From Magicicada septendecula (Eukaryota; Arthropoda; Insecta; Hemiptera; Cicadidae), in contig CM068367.1 in the NCBI GenBank assembly GCA_034769895.1, positions 693,334,462-693,398,461 on the forward strand: DNA of 64,000 nt, read 5' to 3'. This document shows positions 1 to 11,691 of this stretch, piece after piece. Under the pieces are notes generated by a model, which did not search any database, had not been told where the DNA came from, and saw only the letters and a program-made list of their open reading frames with translations. The position numbers and the translations under genes are program-made. Numbering within the stretch: position 1 is the stretch's first letter; each line of letters begins with the position of its first letter.

Positions 1-111
1 ACACACACACACACACAGACACTTTTCGGAAAACGACTTTTTTTCATGTTTTGAGTGTAGTAGAATCAGAATCTGCAATAATCTCGAACACGATTTTTTT
101 TGCCATCACCA

Positions 112-141
112 TACTTCCATTCCTTAAGGAATATGGAAGTA
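112..141. repeat. Tail hairpin palindrome (copy at start)
   Basis: TACTTCCAT and ATGGAAGTA flank a short interior, forming a near-perfect palindrome of 30 nt. The same hairpin recurs at 7895-7924 and 12945-12975, and in inverted orientation at about 16242-16270, 17055-17085, 17395-17425 and 21063-21092. It follows the CA/TG linker in each complete module, so it probably marks one end of the repeat unit. Confidence 0.75.
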
Positions 142-284
142 AAATATCGGTATGGAGAACCATACATGACTTCCATATTCTAAGATTTATATTTAAAATC
201 ATTTTCAGCCAAACAGCCAGGCTGTGTCTTACCTGCCTTTTTATTGCTGTATTAAATGAAAAATATTATTTTTTTTAATACCAA

Positions 285-754
285 AAAAAACCTCAACCGA
301 TCTTCACCAAAAACAATATGTCTTGAGAACTCTACAATTTAGGGCTGTATGCAAATAATCTTTTGATTCTGTTTGAATTTGCGGCTGTTATCGTTTGCCA
401 TAGGAAATACGCTTGTTAAAACATAAAATGTTACTGGTAAACTACCCCATTCCCTTAACCGATCTTCACCAAAACCAATAGGTCTTGAGTACTCTACAAA
501 TCAGGGCTGTATGCGAAACATTATTTGATTCTGTTTGAATTTGCGGCTGTTATCGTTTGCCATAGAAAATACCCTTATTAAAAAAACGTTGCAGGTAAAC
601 TTCCCCTTTCCCTCAACCGAACTTCACCAAAAACAATAGGTCTTGAGAACTCTACAATTTATGGCTGTATGCAAATAATCTTTTGATTCTGTTTGAATTT
701 GCGGCTGTTATCGTTTGCCATAGGAAATACCCTTGTTAAAACATAAAACGTTAG
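285..754 (+). repeat. Tandem run of about 165-bp core units, copy 1
   Basis: Three successive units start near 291, 454 and 611. Each carries the same ordered landmarks: CAACCGATCTTCACCAAAA, CTCTACAA, GGGCTGTATGCAAA, GATTCTGTTTGAATTTGCGG, and TATCGTTTGCCATAG followed by CCTTGTTAAAA and ACGTTGCAGGTAAAC. The period varies between about 155 and 165 bp. The run is cut at 754 by the LTR-like segment. Confidence 0.85.
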
Positions 755-1731
755 TGTGCGGGTTAGCGGGCATCGCCAGCTCCCTTAATTTTTTTTGTAA
801 CTTAATTTTGTGTACCTTATGATATATATATTTTTATTCACGCAAGTCCGTCTGAACTACATGCTGGAACAGTCATGAATTACCATGTCAGCCTTGCACA
901 TGCTATTGTCGGGTTTCACTTTTTTTTACTTTAATGTTGTTTGAAGTGGTTTACAGTTGGGCGGTGAATTTCGTTAAACCCTTGCGCTTATTATTTTAAC
1001 TTTTAAATTTATTATTTTCGGGTCTTTTGTCTCTTTCACTCTTTCGGGTCATGTCGGTGCAAGGGAAGCCTGGCATGGGCATACGGCTGGGGTCCGGTCA
1101 TTTTGAATTCTGTGTGACTTTACATATTGTAAATTGCCGTTTTTAGTCTAGTCTGTATTTCTATTTAGTTGTTTTATTTAATTGTTCGAATTTAGGATTC
1201 GGTTGATAGCGGGTTGTTTATGGTAGCTGACTTGCTGGTCACATGTGTCACTGCAGTATGTAATGGAATTATTTCAAATTCTATTAATACAGAACCAAGG
1301 GTCATTAATAATTATGAATTTATTTTATATAATAGATGTTGCTGTTATGAAAGGGCACACGAAAAGAATTTATCTGTTTCTATGCTGTTACAGCACTCAT
1401 ACAAATAACATATTATTATTGATTATAGTGGATCACACATTGTAACTTTATTGTTTAAAACTCTGCGTATGTGATTATTACAATCATAGAATCCTATATT
1501 TCTGATGAGCTATGCATAATTTTAGGCAGTTTTCTTGTTCATGTAATTAATTTGGCAACACTGTACGATATAGTCAAGTTAATATAAAACTTAGAAAAAA
1601 AGTTTGAAAACTAGGTACTTGCTGTACCAGATGTTGTGTGTGATTTTATCAGTATTGTGATGTTTTTGAAAGCAAACGTTAATAAATTTTGTCTTGTTAA
1701 TCAGGCTGTTTCATTTCCAAGTCCTGTCACA
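755..1731 (+). repeat. LTR-like segment with leader, copy 1
   Basis: It starts TGTGCGGG and ends CCTGTCACA (TGT...ACA). AATAAA lies about 50 bp before the end, and the sequence just after it starts ATGGGCCTGGTAC, resembling a primer-binding site (TGG) one base beyond the LTR. About 110 bp of leader follows before the modular repeat resumes near 1868. The two sides share no target duplication, so this is a captured LTR plus leader, not a clean solo LTR. A related end occurs at about 41990-42130. Family unknown; no internal coding region survives. Confidence 0.45.
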
Positions 1732-3511
1732 ATGGGCCTGGTACATTTAAAGCTTCGTCTAGGTGTTTGGCCTAGTTTTTAAAATTTACGGGACGCCTTT
1801 CCTTTAAAGAAAAAAAAATTGTTTAAAATTTCTCAAAATTTTGAGAAGGGGTAATGAGGCGGCTCAGATATTTCATCTACCTTTCTACAGTGGATTATTA
1901 TGACCTTCTGTTCAGGATACTTTATTTATCAAAATTAAGCACTTTACTCTTGTTAAAACGGAAAACGTTGCAGGTAAACTACCTATTTCCCTTAACCGAT
2001 TTTCACCAAAATCAATAGGCCTTGAGTACTCTACAATTCAGCACAGTATGCAAAACATTATTAGATTCTGTTTGAATTTACGGCTGTTATCGTTTGCCAT
2101 AGAAAAATTTCTACACACAGACACACATACAAACACTTTTCGAAAAATGACTTTTTTTCATGTTTTGATGATAGTACAATCAGAATCTGCCGTTATCTCG
2201 AACACGATTTTTTTCGCCATGACCCATACTTCCACTTCCTTATGGAACATGGAAGTAAAAAATATCGCCCACCCTCAAACTATTTTCACTGTTTATAGAT
2301 ATTGTTGTTATTATGGGTTAGTCGTTTAATATAATGTTATTTTTGAGTCAGTTTATCTATGAAAATTAGGTACTTTATTCTTTTAAAGGAACTGAACTAC
2401 GCAATCATCCCTCCTCCTCAACCGATCCCCACCATTAATGATATTTACACTTTCATAGAGTAACAGTTTTATCATATGTAATAAGGTATCGTATCCTTCA
2501 AAATTAAATACTCGTACTTTACTTGACATCAGCAAAGTAATTTTCAAAAAATCTCTCCCTCCGCCTTCATCCATCCTCTCCATTTATAGATATATCTCAT
2601 TCACCATTTTACAGTGGATTAATATGACTTTATTTTCGGGACACTTATTAATAAAAATCAAGTACTTTACTCTTGTTAAAACACAAAACAATGCAGGTAA
2701 ATTACTCCTCCTCCTTATCCGAACAACCCCATTTTCGATATTTACACTTTTACTGAGTAATAGTAACTTATCATTATATGTAATTACTAAGGTATCTTAT
2801 CCAACTAAATGAAGTACTTTATTCATCAAAAAGGCAGTTTTCAAAAAATTACCCCCTCGCCTTCAACTACCTCTTTCGTTTATATATATTTCATCTACCT
2901 TCCTACAGTGGATTATTATTTTTTTATCAAAATTAAGTACTTTACTCTTGTTAAAACGTAAAACGTTGCAGGTAAACTACTCCTCCACCTTAACTGATCT
3001 TCACCAAAATCGAAAAGCCTTGAGTCCTCTACAAGTCGGGCATATATGAAAAAAAATTATTTAATTCTGTGTCAATTTTCGGCGATTATCGTTCACCATA
3101 GAAAAAATTCTACAGACAGACACACACAGACACTTTTCTAAAATGACTTTTCTTCATGTTTTGAGGGTATTACAAACAGAATCAGTCCTTACCTTGAACA
3201 CGATTTTGTTTGCGATCACCATACTTCCATTTCCTTACGAAACATAGAAGTAAAACATAGTCTTGCTCAGGTAAACTCTTTTTGCCCGGAGCTGTTCATT
3301 TAAATTGTTTCTCTTCGAATATTTAAATGTCTTCTTTATCTTTGTCTTCTGTTTTTACGCTACTAGCATGGTCACAGCGACTAATCCTGAAGTAGAACTA
3401 TTTCTTCTTTGCTCAAAAATTTAAGTGTAGGCTATATTACATGTTCAACTATCTTACAATAATCTTTGTGTGTTCGTACATCGGACTTGACTGACCTAAG
3501 TCCTTAAATTC

Positions 3512-3990
3512 CTAGGTAGAACATAGGGCATCGACGAAATTTCTCCAGCGTGTTCTGTTCATTAACTGGCCTTCACCTCCCTCAATGTCTTGGCGACACC
3601 AGCTCTTTCCATAGTCCTCTTCCAGGTGTTCCTCGGTCTTCCACGTCTGCGGCTACCTTGTGGATTCCAATTCAGTGCCTGACTAGCGATAGTTTCTGGT
3701 GGTTTTTTCAGGGTGTGACCGATGCACCTCCATTTTCTTCTCTTCTTCTGTAGTTGGATGGAACTCTGATTTGTGGCCTCCCATAAGTGGACAAACGAGA
3801 TGGTCTTGGGCCACTAAATTCTTATTACGTACCTCAGAGAACGGTTTGTGAAAGTCTGTAACCTTGTCGTGATGTCCTTTGTCACTTTCCAGGTCTCACA
3901 TCCATACAGCAACACCGAATATTCTGAGTTTTGTCTTCCTGCATATATGGGTTGATATCCATGCTGGTCCTACATCAGACTCTTTTTAAT
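3512..3990 (-). pseudogene. Non-LTR retrotransposon 3' end (C-terminal reverse transcriptase region), copy 1
   Basis: Read on the minus strand, translation across frames gives the typical C-terminal tail of insect non-LTR polyproteins. It includes a stretch like RIFGVAVWM, then WRCIGHTLKKPP-like, LNWNPQGSRRRGRPR-like and RWRNFVDALCST, ending in a TAG at 3514-3512. Frames shift several times, so it is dead. No RT catalytic box is present because only the 3' end survives. Clade is not certain. The forward-strand open frame here (3550-3753) is a shadow of this fragment. Confidence 0.6.
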
Positions 3991-4763
3991 TATATTTGCC
4001 TCATTATGATTAACTATATATAGTATAACTATAGTATACTCCCTGAGCTGCAGAACTCGCTCACTATTTTGACGAAGTAAATTTATTATTATATAAATTG
4101 CGTTATTAGACAATTTTCCAATTACGGGAAAGTTACAATCATACCGATTAATCTTATTGCTTTAGTAACGTAACAACTGCAGAGCACACAATCACACAAT
4201 AAACGCAAACACTTAGAAACATTCGGATTTGGGTTACAATTCCTTTTAATATGACACCCAGTTGGATTTTCACTTTTTTAAGAAACATTGTGATCTCTTT
4301 ACTGGTTCCTAGAGTCCAAATATTTTTAAATTTTAAAACTTAAGATTTTAGCCAAAATTGCTCTAACTTAATATGCCACAAGAATTTTTGCGATTTTATC
4401 AAAAATTCCATCAACGTTTTTAGCTCTGACGCCCAAAAACTTTGAAAATTTAAAAAATGAATACTATGTTCAGACTGTGGTTTAAATCCCTTTAACTTAA
4501 TACCTCACATGGGATTTTGCAATTTTTCACAAATTTGACTCCCCGTCATATTTTTGGGATGATAAATCTCAAACACAACAAGGTTTTGTAGAGTAAAAGT
4601 GTAAACATGTGTGCCAAGTTTTACGAAAATCGGTTAATGCGTTCCAAAGTTTTCGTGAAACATACCCCAAATAGTTATATAGATAAACAAATGCAAAGAT
4701 TATAATTTTATTGCCTGTCAACAAAATTATTTTATTTTTAACAATTACCATTGTTTAAAAAGT

Positions 4764-5069
4764 TTAAATGCATTTTAATTTAATTTCTTCAAACTCATTA
4801 TTTAATTTACCATCAGTAGGTAATTTATAGTATTCTTGAAATATAAGTAACGCATTAGTAATATCTGATTCATTTACCGCTTGCAACGAAGATTCATCAT
4901 CTGTTTGAAGATAACCATATTCATATAAATATTGCTTAACTTTATCCACTTCAATCTGTGTTGTATTATCGGCTAAAGAATTTATTAGTAATATTTGAAC
5001 AATTACTATATATAGTAAATTTTTAACTACCGACATGTTATTAACTAGGATGTTACTTTCAGAATTCAC
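4764..5069 (-). CDS. Secreted MMP prodomain-like (PGBD) short protein or exon
   Basis: 101 codons from the first ATG. An internal ATG at 5036 (MSVVKNLLYIVIVQILLINS) gives a better start because it opens a clear signal peptide. The mature part reads as a peptidoglycan-binding-like prodomain of matrix metalloproteinases: VKQYLYEYGYLQ, then ITNALLIFQEYYKLPTDGKL. In that family this helical domain precedes the PRCGVPD cysteine switch, which is absent. The frame ends in a stop after IKLKCI. Alternatively a donor ATG|GTAAAT at 4811/4810, right after LPTDG, could make this a first exon, with later exons at lower coordinates; none was recognised. A TATA-like box lies upstream. It could be a real exon, a truncated paralogue or a captured gene fragment. 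Confidence 0.45.
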   Translation of the reverse strand: MNSESNILVNNMSVVKNLLYIVIVQILLINSLADNTTQIEVDKVKQYLYEYGYLQTDDESSLQAVNESDITNALLIFQEYYKLPTDGKLNNEFEEIKLKCI

Positions 5070-5074
5070 GTTGG

Positions 5075-5112
5075 AACACTAATAAACCAACTGCTAACGT
5101 GTATTATATAAA
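5075..5112 (-). promoter_or_regulatory. Possible TATA box and initiator for the prodomain-like ORF
   Basis: On the minus strand TATATAAT lies at about 5110-5103. A TTAGT, close to the insect initiator TCAGT, follows near 5081, about 29 bases downstream. Spacing fits a TATA/Inr core promoter 45 bases ahead of the better ATG at 5036. In AT-rich DNA this can arise by chance. Confidence 0.25.
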
Positions 5113-6596
5113 CGTTATTATCGGTTAACATATTTAAAAACAAATTCATGTTAAAACGTGAAAATAAAAAAGTATAAATAATGAATAAATATATTTAAAA
5201 AAAAAAAAAAGTATGAATTAACTAGGTATTTAACAATTGATACTTACCTTACATATAATCTATTATTAGAATAACACAGTTGCACGTTACCGACTAAGCT
5301 AATTCATATCTTATCTGTATACCATGACAATCGTTACATATAAAATGTAATATATTTAGGGTATAGACGACGCTATCTACACTGTAAAAAGAAAAAGAAA
5401 CAGTTTACACGTCAACGAACTCGGAATGTTTATGTTTACATCAACGTTTTACGCTTAGGTAAAGACGATACCATCTACACTATAAAAAGGAAAAATATCG
5501 GTATGGAGAACCATACATGACTTCCATATTCTAAGATTTATATTTAAAATCATTTTCAGCCAAACAGCCAAGGAAGGAATTTTAACAAAAAAATACTTCT
5601 TTCTTGCCAATAACGTAGTACACATATAAAAAATATTATCCCCTCCCCGTTCAACTAGCCTCTTCATTTATAGATATTTCATCTACGTTTCTACAGTGGA
5701 TTATTAAGATCTTATCAGGATACTTTATCAAAATTAAGTACTTTACTCATGTTACAACAAAAAATGTTTCAGGTAAACTGCCCTTTCCCCGTAACCGATC
5801 TTCACCAAAATCAACAGACATTGAGTTCTCTATAGCTCAGGCACATATGTAAAAAATTATTTGATTCTGTTTGAATTTACGGCAGTTATGGTTCGTCATA
5901 TAAAAAATTACCCATGTTAAAACATAAAACATGAGATTTATAAAACATATCTAAGATTTATATTTAAAATCATTTTTGAAATAAAATATTTTCATAGAAC
6001 CTACTAACGCTGGGGAAATCTGAGGAGCCAATCAGAGTTGGGCCTACCTGTCACTCTGCTGAATTTGGTGGAAAGCCCTGTCACTGTCGTCAAAGTATCA
6101 GCCTTGACAGGGTCCTCTTTTTCTGCAAAATGGGAGAGGAGGCTTGAGATGGAGTGAGTGACATGGTCCCCACCTCAATGAAGAACCCATTGTTTTATAA
6201 AAATATATTTAAATTTTGAAAACTGAAAATTCTTTTCTTGTTGTAAATATTTATATTTTATAATCAAAATGACTTTATCAAAAAACAAACATTATTTTTT
6301 TATAATAAGTACTTACATATGTTTCTTAATATGCTTACTTTTTCTTCAATGTTGATGATCATTTCCAAACATTCTGACAAAATTGTATCTACAGAACAGT
6401 TAACATTCCTAAGGTTTCCATTTCTGCTAATTTCTCATTACACCTTCCACTGACGTATTATTAACCATTTCATAAACTATCGTATAATCTTTTCAGATTT
6501 TGTGGTACAAAATCTGAAATTTTCAGATTGCCTGGCAACAAAATTATTTTATTTTCAACAATTACCATTGTTTGAAAAAGTTTAAATGAATTTTCA
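5113..6596. other. Spacer between the duplicated blocks
   Basis: AT-rich sequence with no supported gene. 5490-5570 matches the tail-associated segment with the small hairpin GTATGGAGAACCATAC, and 5690-5940 holds degraded core units. 6010-6180 (AACGCTGGGGAAATCTGAGG onward) is more GC-rich and matches nothing else in the window. Confidence 0.5.
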
Positions 6597-7730
6597 AGTA
6601 CTTTACTCTTGTTAAAACGTAAAAGGTTGCAGGTAAACTACCCCTTCCCCTTAACTGATCTTCACCAAAATCTACAGGCCTTGAGTCCTGTACAATTCAC
6701 TGACGTATGCAAAACATTATTTGATTCTGTTTGAATTTGCGGCAGTTATCGTTTGCCATAGAAAATGCGCTTGATAAAAAACGTTGCAGGTAAACTACCC
6801 CTTCCCCTCAACCGATCTTCACCAAAAACAATAGGTCGCGAGTACTCTACAAATCAGGGCTGTATGCAAAAATTATTTGATTCTGTTTGAATTTGCGGCA
6901 GTTATCGTTTGCCATAGAAAATACGCTTGATAAAAAACGTTGCAGGTAAACTACCCCTTCCCCTCAACGGATCTTCACCAAAAACAATAGGTCTTGAGTA
7001 CTCTACAAATTAGGGCTGTATGCAGAAAATTATTTGATTCTGTTTGAATTTGCGGCTGTTATCGTTTGCCATAGAAAATACCCTTGTTAAAAAAAAGTTG
7101 TAGGTAAACTACCCCTTTCCCTTAACCGATCTTCACCACAAACAACAGGTCTTGAAAACTCTACAATTTAGAGCTGTATGCAAATAATCTTTTGATTCTG
7201 TTTGAATTTGCGGCTGTTATCGTTTGCCATAGGAAATACCCTTGTTAAAACATAAAACGTTTCAGGTAAACTACCCCTTTCCCTTAACCGATCTTCACCA
7301 AAATCAACAGATCTTGAGAACTCTACAATTCAGGGTTGTATGCGAAACATTATTTGATTCTGTTTGAATTTGCGGCTGTTATCGTTTGCCAAAAAAAAAA
7401 ATTTCCCTTGATAAAAAAAAACGTTGTAGGTAAACTACCCCTTTCCCTTAACCGATCTTCACCAAAAACAATAGGTCTTGAAAAATCTACAATTTAGGGC
7501 TGTATGCAAATAATCTTTTGATTCTGTTTGAATTTGCGGCTGTTATCGTTTGCCATAGGAAATACCCTTGTTAAAACATAAAACGTTTCAGGTAAACTAC
7601 CCCTTTCCCTTAACCGATCTTCACCAAAACCAATAGGTCGCGAGTCCTCTACAAATCAGGGTTGTATGCAAACAATTATTTGATTCTGTTTGAATTTGCG
7701 GCAGTTATCGTTTGCCATATAAAAAAAATC
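6597..7730 (+). repeat. Tandem run of about 165-bp core units
   Basis: Seven units with starts near 6651, 6811, 6962, 7120, 7283, 7447 and 7607, using the same landmarks as the other runs (CCGATCTTCACCAAAA, TTGATTCTGTTTGAATTTGC, TCGTTTGCCATA). The last unit leads directly into a CA/CAGA microsatellite (7735-7803) and a hairpin tail (7895-7924), showing the module order core, linker, tail. Confidence 0.85.
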
Positions 7731-8067
7731 TATGGACACACAGACAGACACACAGACAGACAGACACACACACACACACACACACACAGACACACACACA
7801 GACACTTTTCGGAAAACGACTTTTTTTCATGTTTTGAGTGTAGTAGAATCAGAATCTGCAATAATCTCGAACACGATTTTTTTTGCCATCACCATACTTC
7901 CATTCCTTAAGGAATATGGAAGTAAAATATCGGTATGGAGAACCATACATGACTTCCATATTCTAAGATTTATATTTAAAATCATTTTCAGCCAAACAGC
8001 CAGGCTGTGTCTTACCTGCCTTTTTATTGCTGTATTAAATGAAAAATATTATTTTTTTTAATACCAA

Positions 8068-8537
8068 AAAAAACCTCAACCGATCTTCACCAAAAACAAT
8101 ATGTCTTGAGAACTCTACAATTTAGGGCTGTATGCAAATAATCTTTTGATTCTGTTTGAATTTGCGGCTGTTATCGTTTGCCATAGGAAATACCCTTGTT
8201 AAAACATAAAATGTTACTGGTAAACTACCCCATTCCCTTAACCGATCTTCACCAAAACCAATAGGTCTTGAGTACTCTACAAATCAGGGCTGTATGCGAA
8301 ACATTATTTGATTCTGTTTGAATTTGCGGCTGTTATCGTTTGCCATAGAAAATACCCTTATTAAAAAAACGTTGCAGGTAAACTTCCCCTTTCCCTCAAC
8401 CGAACTTCACCAAAAACAATAGGTCTTGAGGACTCTACAATTTATGGCTGTATGCAAATAATCTTTTGATTCTGTTTGAATTTGCGGCTGTTATCGTTTG
8501 CCATAGGAAATACCCTTGTTAAAACATAAAACGTTAG
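8068..8537 (+). repeat. Tandem run of about 165-bp core units, copy 2
   Basis: Three units corresponding one to one with those at 285-754, at an offset of 7783, and cut at the same base by the LTR-like segment. Confidence 0.85.
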
Positions 8538-9428
8538 TGTGCGGGTTAGCGGGCATCGCCAGCTCCCTTAATTTTTTTTGTAACTTAATTTTGTGTACCT
8601 TATGATATATATATTTTTATTCACGCAAGTCCGTCTGAACTACATGCTGGAACAGTCATGAATTATTTCGTTAAACCCTTGCGCTTATTATTTTAACTTT
8701 TAAATTTATTATTTTCGAGTCTTTTGTCTCTTTCACTCTTTCGGGTCATGTCGGTGCAAGGGAAGCCTGGCATGGGCATACGGCTGGGGTCCGGTCATTT
8801 TGAATTCTGTGTGACTTTACATATTGTAAATTGCCGTTTTTAGTCTAGTCTGTATTTCTATTTAGTTGTTTTATTTAATTGTTCGAATTTAGGATTCGGT
8901 TGATAGCGGGTTGTTTATGGTAGCTGACTTGCTGGCCACATGTGTCACTGCAGTATGTAATGGAATTATTTCAAATTCTATTAATACAGAACCAAGGGTC
9001 ATTAATAATTATGAATTTATTTTATATAATAGATGTTGCTGTTATGAAAGGGCACACGAAAAGAATTTATCTGTTTCTATGCTGTTACAGCACTCATACA
9101 AATAACATATTATTATTGATTATAGTGGATCACACATTGTAACTTTATTGTTTAAAACTCTGCGTATGTGATTATTACAATCATAGAATCCTATATTTCT
9201 GATGAGCTATGCATAATTTTAGGCAGTTTTCTTGTTCATGTAATTAATTTGGCAACACTGTACGATATAGTCAAGTTAATATAAAACTTAGAAAAAAAGT
9301 TTGAAAACTAGGTACTTGCTGTACCAGATGTTGTGTGTGATTTTATCAGTATTGTGATGTTTTTGAAAGCAAACGTTAATAAATTTTGTCTTGTTAATCA
9401 GGCTGTTTCATTTCCAAGTCCTGTCACA
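8538..9428 (+). repeat. LTR-like segment, copy 2
   Basis: Same segment within the second copy of the duplicated block. It lacks 86 bp that copy 1 has, and the break lies beside a short GAATT repeat. Termini and the following ATGGGCCTGG are unchanged. Confidence 0.45.
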
Positions 9429-11212
9429 ATGGGCCTGGTACATTTAAAGCTTCGTCTAGGTGTTTGGCCTAGTTTTTAAAATTTACGGGACGCCTTTCCT
9501 TTAAAAAAAAAAAGAAAAAAAAATTTTTTAAAATTTCTCAAAATTTTGAGAAGGGGTAATGAGGCGGCTCAGATATTTCATCTACCTTTCTACAGTGGAT
9601 TATTATGACCTTCTGTTCAGGATACTTTATCAAAATTAAGCACTTTACTCTTGTTAAAACGGAAAACGTTGCAGGTAAACTACCTATTTCCCTTAACCGA
9701 TTTTCACCAAAATCAATAGGCCTTGAGTACTCTACAATTCAGCACAGTATGCAAAACATTATTAGATTCTGTTTGAATTTACGGCTGTTATCGTTTGCCA
9801 TAGAAAAATTTCTACACACAGACACACATACAAACACTTTTCGAAAAATGACTTTTTTTCATGTTTTGATGATAGTACAATCAGAATCTGCCGTTATCTC
9901 GAACACGATTTTTTTCGCCATGACCCATACTTCCACTTCCTTATGGAACATGGAAGTAAAAAATATCGCCCACCCTCAAACTATTTTCACTGTTTATAGA
10001 TATTGTTGTTATTATGGGTTAGTCGTTTAATATAATGTTATTTTTGAGTCAGTTTATCTATGAAAATTAGGTACTTTATTCTTTTAAAGGAACTGAACTA
10101 CGCAATCATCCCTCCTCCTCAACCGATCCCCACCATTAATGATATTTACACTTTCATAGAGTAACAGTTTTATCATATGTAATAAGGTATCGTATCCTTC
10201 AAAATTAAATACTCGTACTTTACTTGACATCAGCAAAGTAATTTTCAAAAAATCTCTCCCTCCGCCTTCATCCATCCTCTCCATTTATAGATATATCTCA
10301 TTCACCATTTTACAGTGGATTAATATGACTTTATTTTCGGGACACTTATTAATAAAAATCAAGTACTTTACTCTTGTTAAAACACAAAACAATGCAGGTA
10401 AATTACTCCTCCTCCTTATCCGAACAACCCCATTTTCGATATTTACACTTTTACTGAGTAATAGTAACTTATCATTATATGTAATTACTAAGGTATCTTA
10501 TCCAACTAAATGAAGTACTTTATTCATCAAAAAGGCAGTTTTCAAAAAATTACCCCCTCGCCTTCAACTACCTCTTTCGTTTATATATATTTCATCTACC
10601 TTCCTACAGTGGATTATTATTTTTTTATCAAAATTAAGTACTTTACTCTTGTTAAAACGTAAAACGTTGCAGGTAAACTACTCCTCCACCTTAACTGATC
10701 TTCACCAAAATCGAAAAGCCTTGAGTCCTCTACAAGTCGGGCATATATGAAAAAAAATTATTTAATTCTGTGTCAATTTTCGGCGATTATCGTTCACCAT
10801 AGAAAAAATTCTACAGACAGACACACACAGACACTTTTCTAAAATGACTTTTCTTCATGTTTTGAGGGTATTACAAACAGAATCAGTCCTTACCTTGAAC
10901 ACGATTTTGTTTGCGATCACCATACTTCCATTTCCTTACGAAACATAGAAGTAAAACATAGTCTTGCTCAGGTAAACTCTTTTTGCCCGGAGCTGTTCAT
11001 TTAAATTGTTTCTCTTCGAATATTTAAATGTCTTCTTTATCTTTGTCTTCTGTTTTTACGCTACTAGCATGGTCACAGCGACTAATCCTGAAGTAGAACT
11101 ATTTCTTCTTTGCTCAAAAATTTAAGTGTAGGCTATATTACATGTTCAACTATCTTACAATAATCTTTGTGTGTTCGTACATCGGACTTGACTGACCTAA
11201 GTCCTTAAATTC

Positions 11213-11691
11213 CTAGGTAGAACATAGGGCATCGACGAAATTTCTCCAGCGTGTTCTGTTCATTAACTGGCCTTCACCTCCCTCAATGTCTTGGCGACAC
11301 CAGCTCTTTCCATAGTCCTCTTCCAGGTGTTCCTCGGTCTTCCACGTCTGCGGCTACCTTGTGGATTCCAATTCAGTGCCTGACTAGCGATAGTTTCTGG
11401 TGGTTTTTTCAGGGTGTGACCGATGCACCTCCATTTTCTTCTCTTCTTCTGTAGTTGGATGGAACTCTGATTTGTGGCCTCCCATAAGTGGACAAACGAG
11501 ATGGTCTTGGGCCACTAAATTCTTATTACGTACCTCAGAGAACGGTTTGTGAAAGTCTGTAACCTTGTGGTGATGTCCTTTGTCACTTTCCAGGTCTCAC
11601 ATCCATACAGCAACACCGAATATTCTGAGTTTTGTCTTCCTGCATATATGGGTTGATATCCATGCTGGTCCTACATCAGACTCTTTTTAAT
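11213..11691 (-). pseudogene. Non-LTR retrotransposon 3' end, copy 2
   Basis: Same antisense fragment inside the second copy of the duplicated block, at offset 7701. The inverted copy keeps only the last 25 bases or so (about 14021-14047), which shows that copy lost it by internal deletion. Confidence 0.6.

Larger units (their letters stand above)
1..4800 (+). repeat. Segmental duplication, copy 1 (about 4.8 kb, open at window edge)
   Basis: This block is almost identical to 7784-12501, in the same orientation. The constant offset (7783 early, 7697 after an 86-bp indel, 7701 later) shows collinearity along its whole length. It contains tandem core units, an LTR-like segment (755-1731), several tail hairpins and the antisense non-LTR fragment (3512-3990). 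The right breakpoint is sharp: both copies share the sequence up to ACTCATTA and then diverge. The left end is not visible because the window starts inside it. The few differences suggest a recent event, or an assembly duplication. Confidence 0.9.

Noticed and set aside
3550-3753. 67-codon plus-strand ORF (also 11251-11454)
   Set aside because: It is the antisense of a non-LTR retrotransposon C-terminal region, which explains its conservation between copies.
9605-10030. 141-codon plus-strand frame
   Set aside because: In copy 1 of the duplicated block the matching frame is interrupted and only 93 codons remain (2048-2329), so it is a chance opening in repeat sequence.
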